From assembly GCA_007123655.1 (NCBI GenBank), contig SKKR01000586.1, positions 1-6,469 of the forward strand: 6,469 nt of DNA, written 5' to 3'. A model generated the notes under the pieces. The model had not been told where the DNA came from and ran no database searches. It worked only from the letters and a program-made list of their open reading frames with translations. The translations under genes and the position numbers were made by a program. Positions 6,111 to 6,469 of the stretch are shown in pieces. The first letter of the stretch is position 1. Each line of letters opens with the position of its first letter. Source of the stretch: Thermomicrobiaceae bacterium (GTDB taxonomy: Bacteria; Chloroflexota; Chloroflexia; Thermomicrobiales; Thermomicrobiaceae).

Positions 6111-6469
6111 ATGACCGGCGCCGCGAAACAGAAATTCTGCCCGCGTGATGGCTACCCGATGCTGGAGATCGACGGAGTAGGCGTCTGCAGCGTCGAGTAC
6201 GCGGACGCGATCATTGGCGGCCAGGGCGTTACTGACGTGCGGGCCTGGAACGGCTATGTGCACCTGGTGTTTGCGAACGGATCAAGTATTCCGCTCACCT
6301 GCCCGTGTTGCGGCGGTCGCCGCCACCTGCGGGGAGCCGGGCACGCCGAGTTGCGCAGCATGCTGGCCGGTCGGACGGTAGAGGGCTTCCGGCATGGCGA
6401 GTGGGTCAGCGCGGAGCAGGGTGGCGAGCGGCACCCCATCTTCGCCCTGCAGTTCTCCGGCCAGGAAGA
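6111..6469 (+). CDS. Small cysteine-motif (zinc-ribbon-like) protein, 3' end outside window
   Basis: A partial protein of at least 119 residues with no stop before the right edge. It begins MTGAAKQKFCPRDGYPM, carrying a C-P-x-D-G turn (C10), and later has CPCCGG (C64, C66, C67), with a further Cys at 26. Together C10 and C64/C67 could form a zinc-ribbon-like metal site, although the usual CxxC partner for the first half is missing. Between them is a strand-rich stretch (GQGVTDVRAWNGYVHLVFANGSSIPLTC). After the cysteines come His-rich and charged residues (RRHLRGAGH; EGFRHGEW). The start is supported by GGAGGGG at 6100-6106. It is transcribed divergently from the YczE-type gene. I do not recognise the family; the zinc role is an inference. 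Confidence 0.7.
   Translation, partial: MTGAAKQKFCPRDGYPMLEIDGVGVCSVEYADAIIGGQGVTDVRAWNGYVHLVFANGSSIPLTCPCCGGRRHLRGAGHAELRSMLAGRTVEGFRHGEWVSAEQGGERHPIFALQFSGQE

Noticed and set aside
5943..6263. N-terminal extension of the YczE-type protein to an ATG at 6263
   Set aside because: The extension would overlap the divergent cysteine-motif gene, has no family similarity, and a good ribosome site supports the ATG at 5942.

Overview
The window is GC-rich bacterial chromosome with compact gene spacing, GTG as well as ATG starts, and no mobile-element, phage, tRNA, rRNA or CRISPR signal. The gene content (YczE-type membrane protein, Roadblock/LC7 protein paired with a TPR protein, adenosine deaminase, Ndk) and the codon and amino-acid style suggest a Chloroflexota-like lineage, perhaps a Thermomicrobia/Sphaerobacter relative. 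That assignment is an inference from style and is not proven by any marker in the window.

Layout. 1-783 (+) is the C-terminal two thirds or so of an adenosine-deaminase-family enzyme, cut by the left edge. 784-989 is a non-coding gap with a plausible sigma-70 promoter. 990-3698 (+) encodes a 902-residue protein: N-terminal TPR helices, a very long acidic and probably disordered middle holding four copies of a ~37-residue motif, and a helical TPR-like C-terminal domain. Its stop overlaps by 8 bases the start of 3691-4014 (+), a 107-residue Roadblock/LC7 protein, so the two are almost certainly co-translated. A strong GC hairpin (4053-4076) separates them from ndk (4126-4578, +; GTG start, all catalytic residues present).

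Between ndk and the convergent gene at 4711-5127 lie two large near-perfect palindromes, 4597-4628 and 4657-4684. Their centres match the parS site bound by the chromosome-partition protein ParB/Spo0J. The right-hand one has an exact 14-base parS core, and the left-hand one has a single central substitution in the 16-base consensus. Both extend as inverted repeats well past the ParB core, so they could also work as hairpins between convergent genes. This is the most striking non-coding feature of the window.

The right part has two minus-strand genes, an unrecognised 138-residue protein (4711-5127) with its own promoter and a YczE-family membrane protein (5220-5942). Divergent from them, a small cysteine-motif protein starts at 6111 and runs off the right edge.

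Working together: the TPR/Roadblock pair is the candidate uncharacterised system, a scaffold with four repeated linear motifs made in step with a small Roadblock protein of the kind that regulates small GTPases. No GTPase is visible here. The other genes look like nucleotide-metabolism housekeeping (adenosine deaminase, Ndk) and independent accessory functions.
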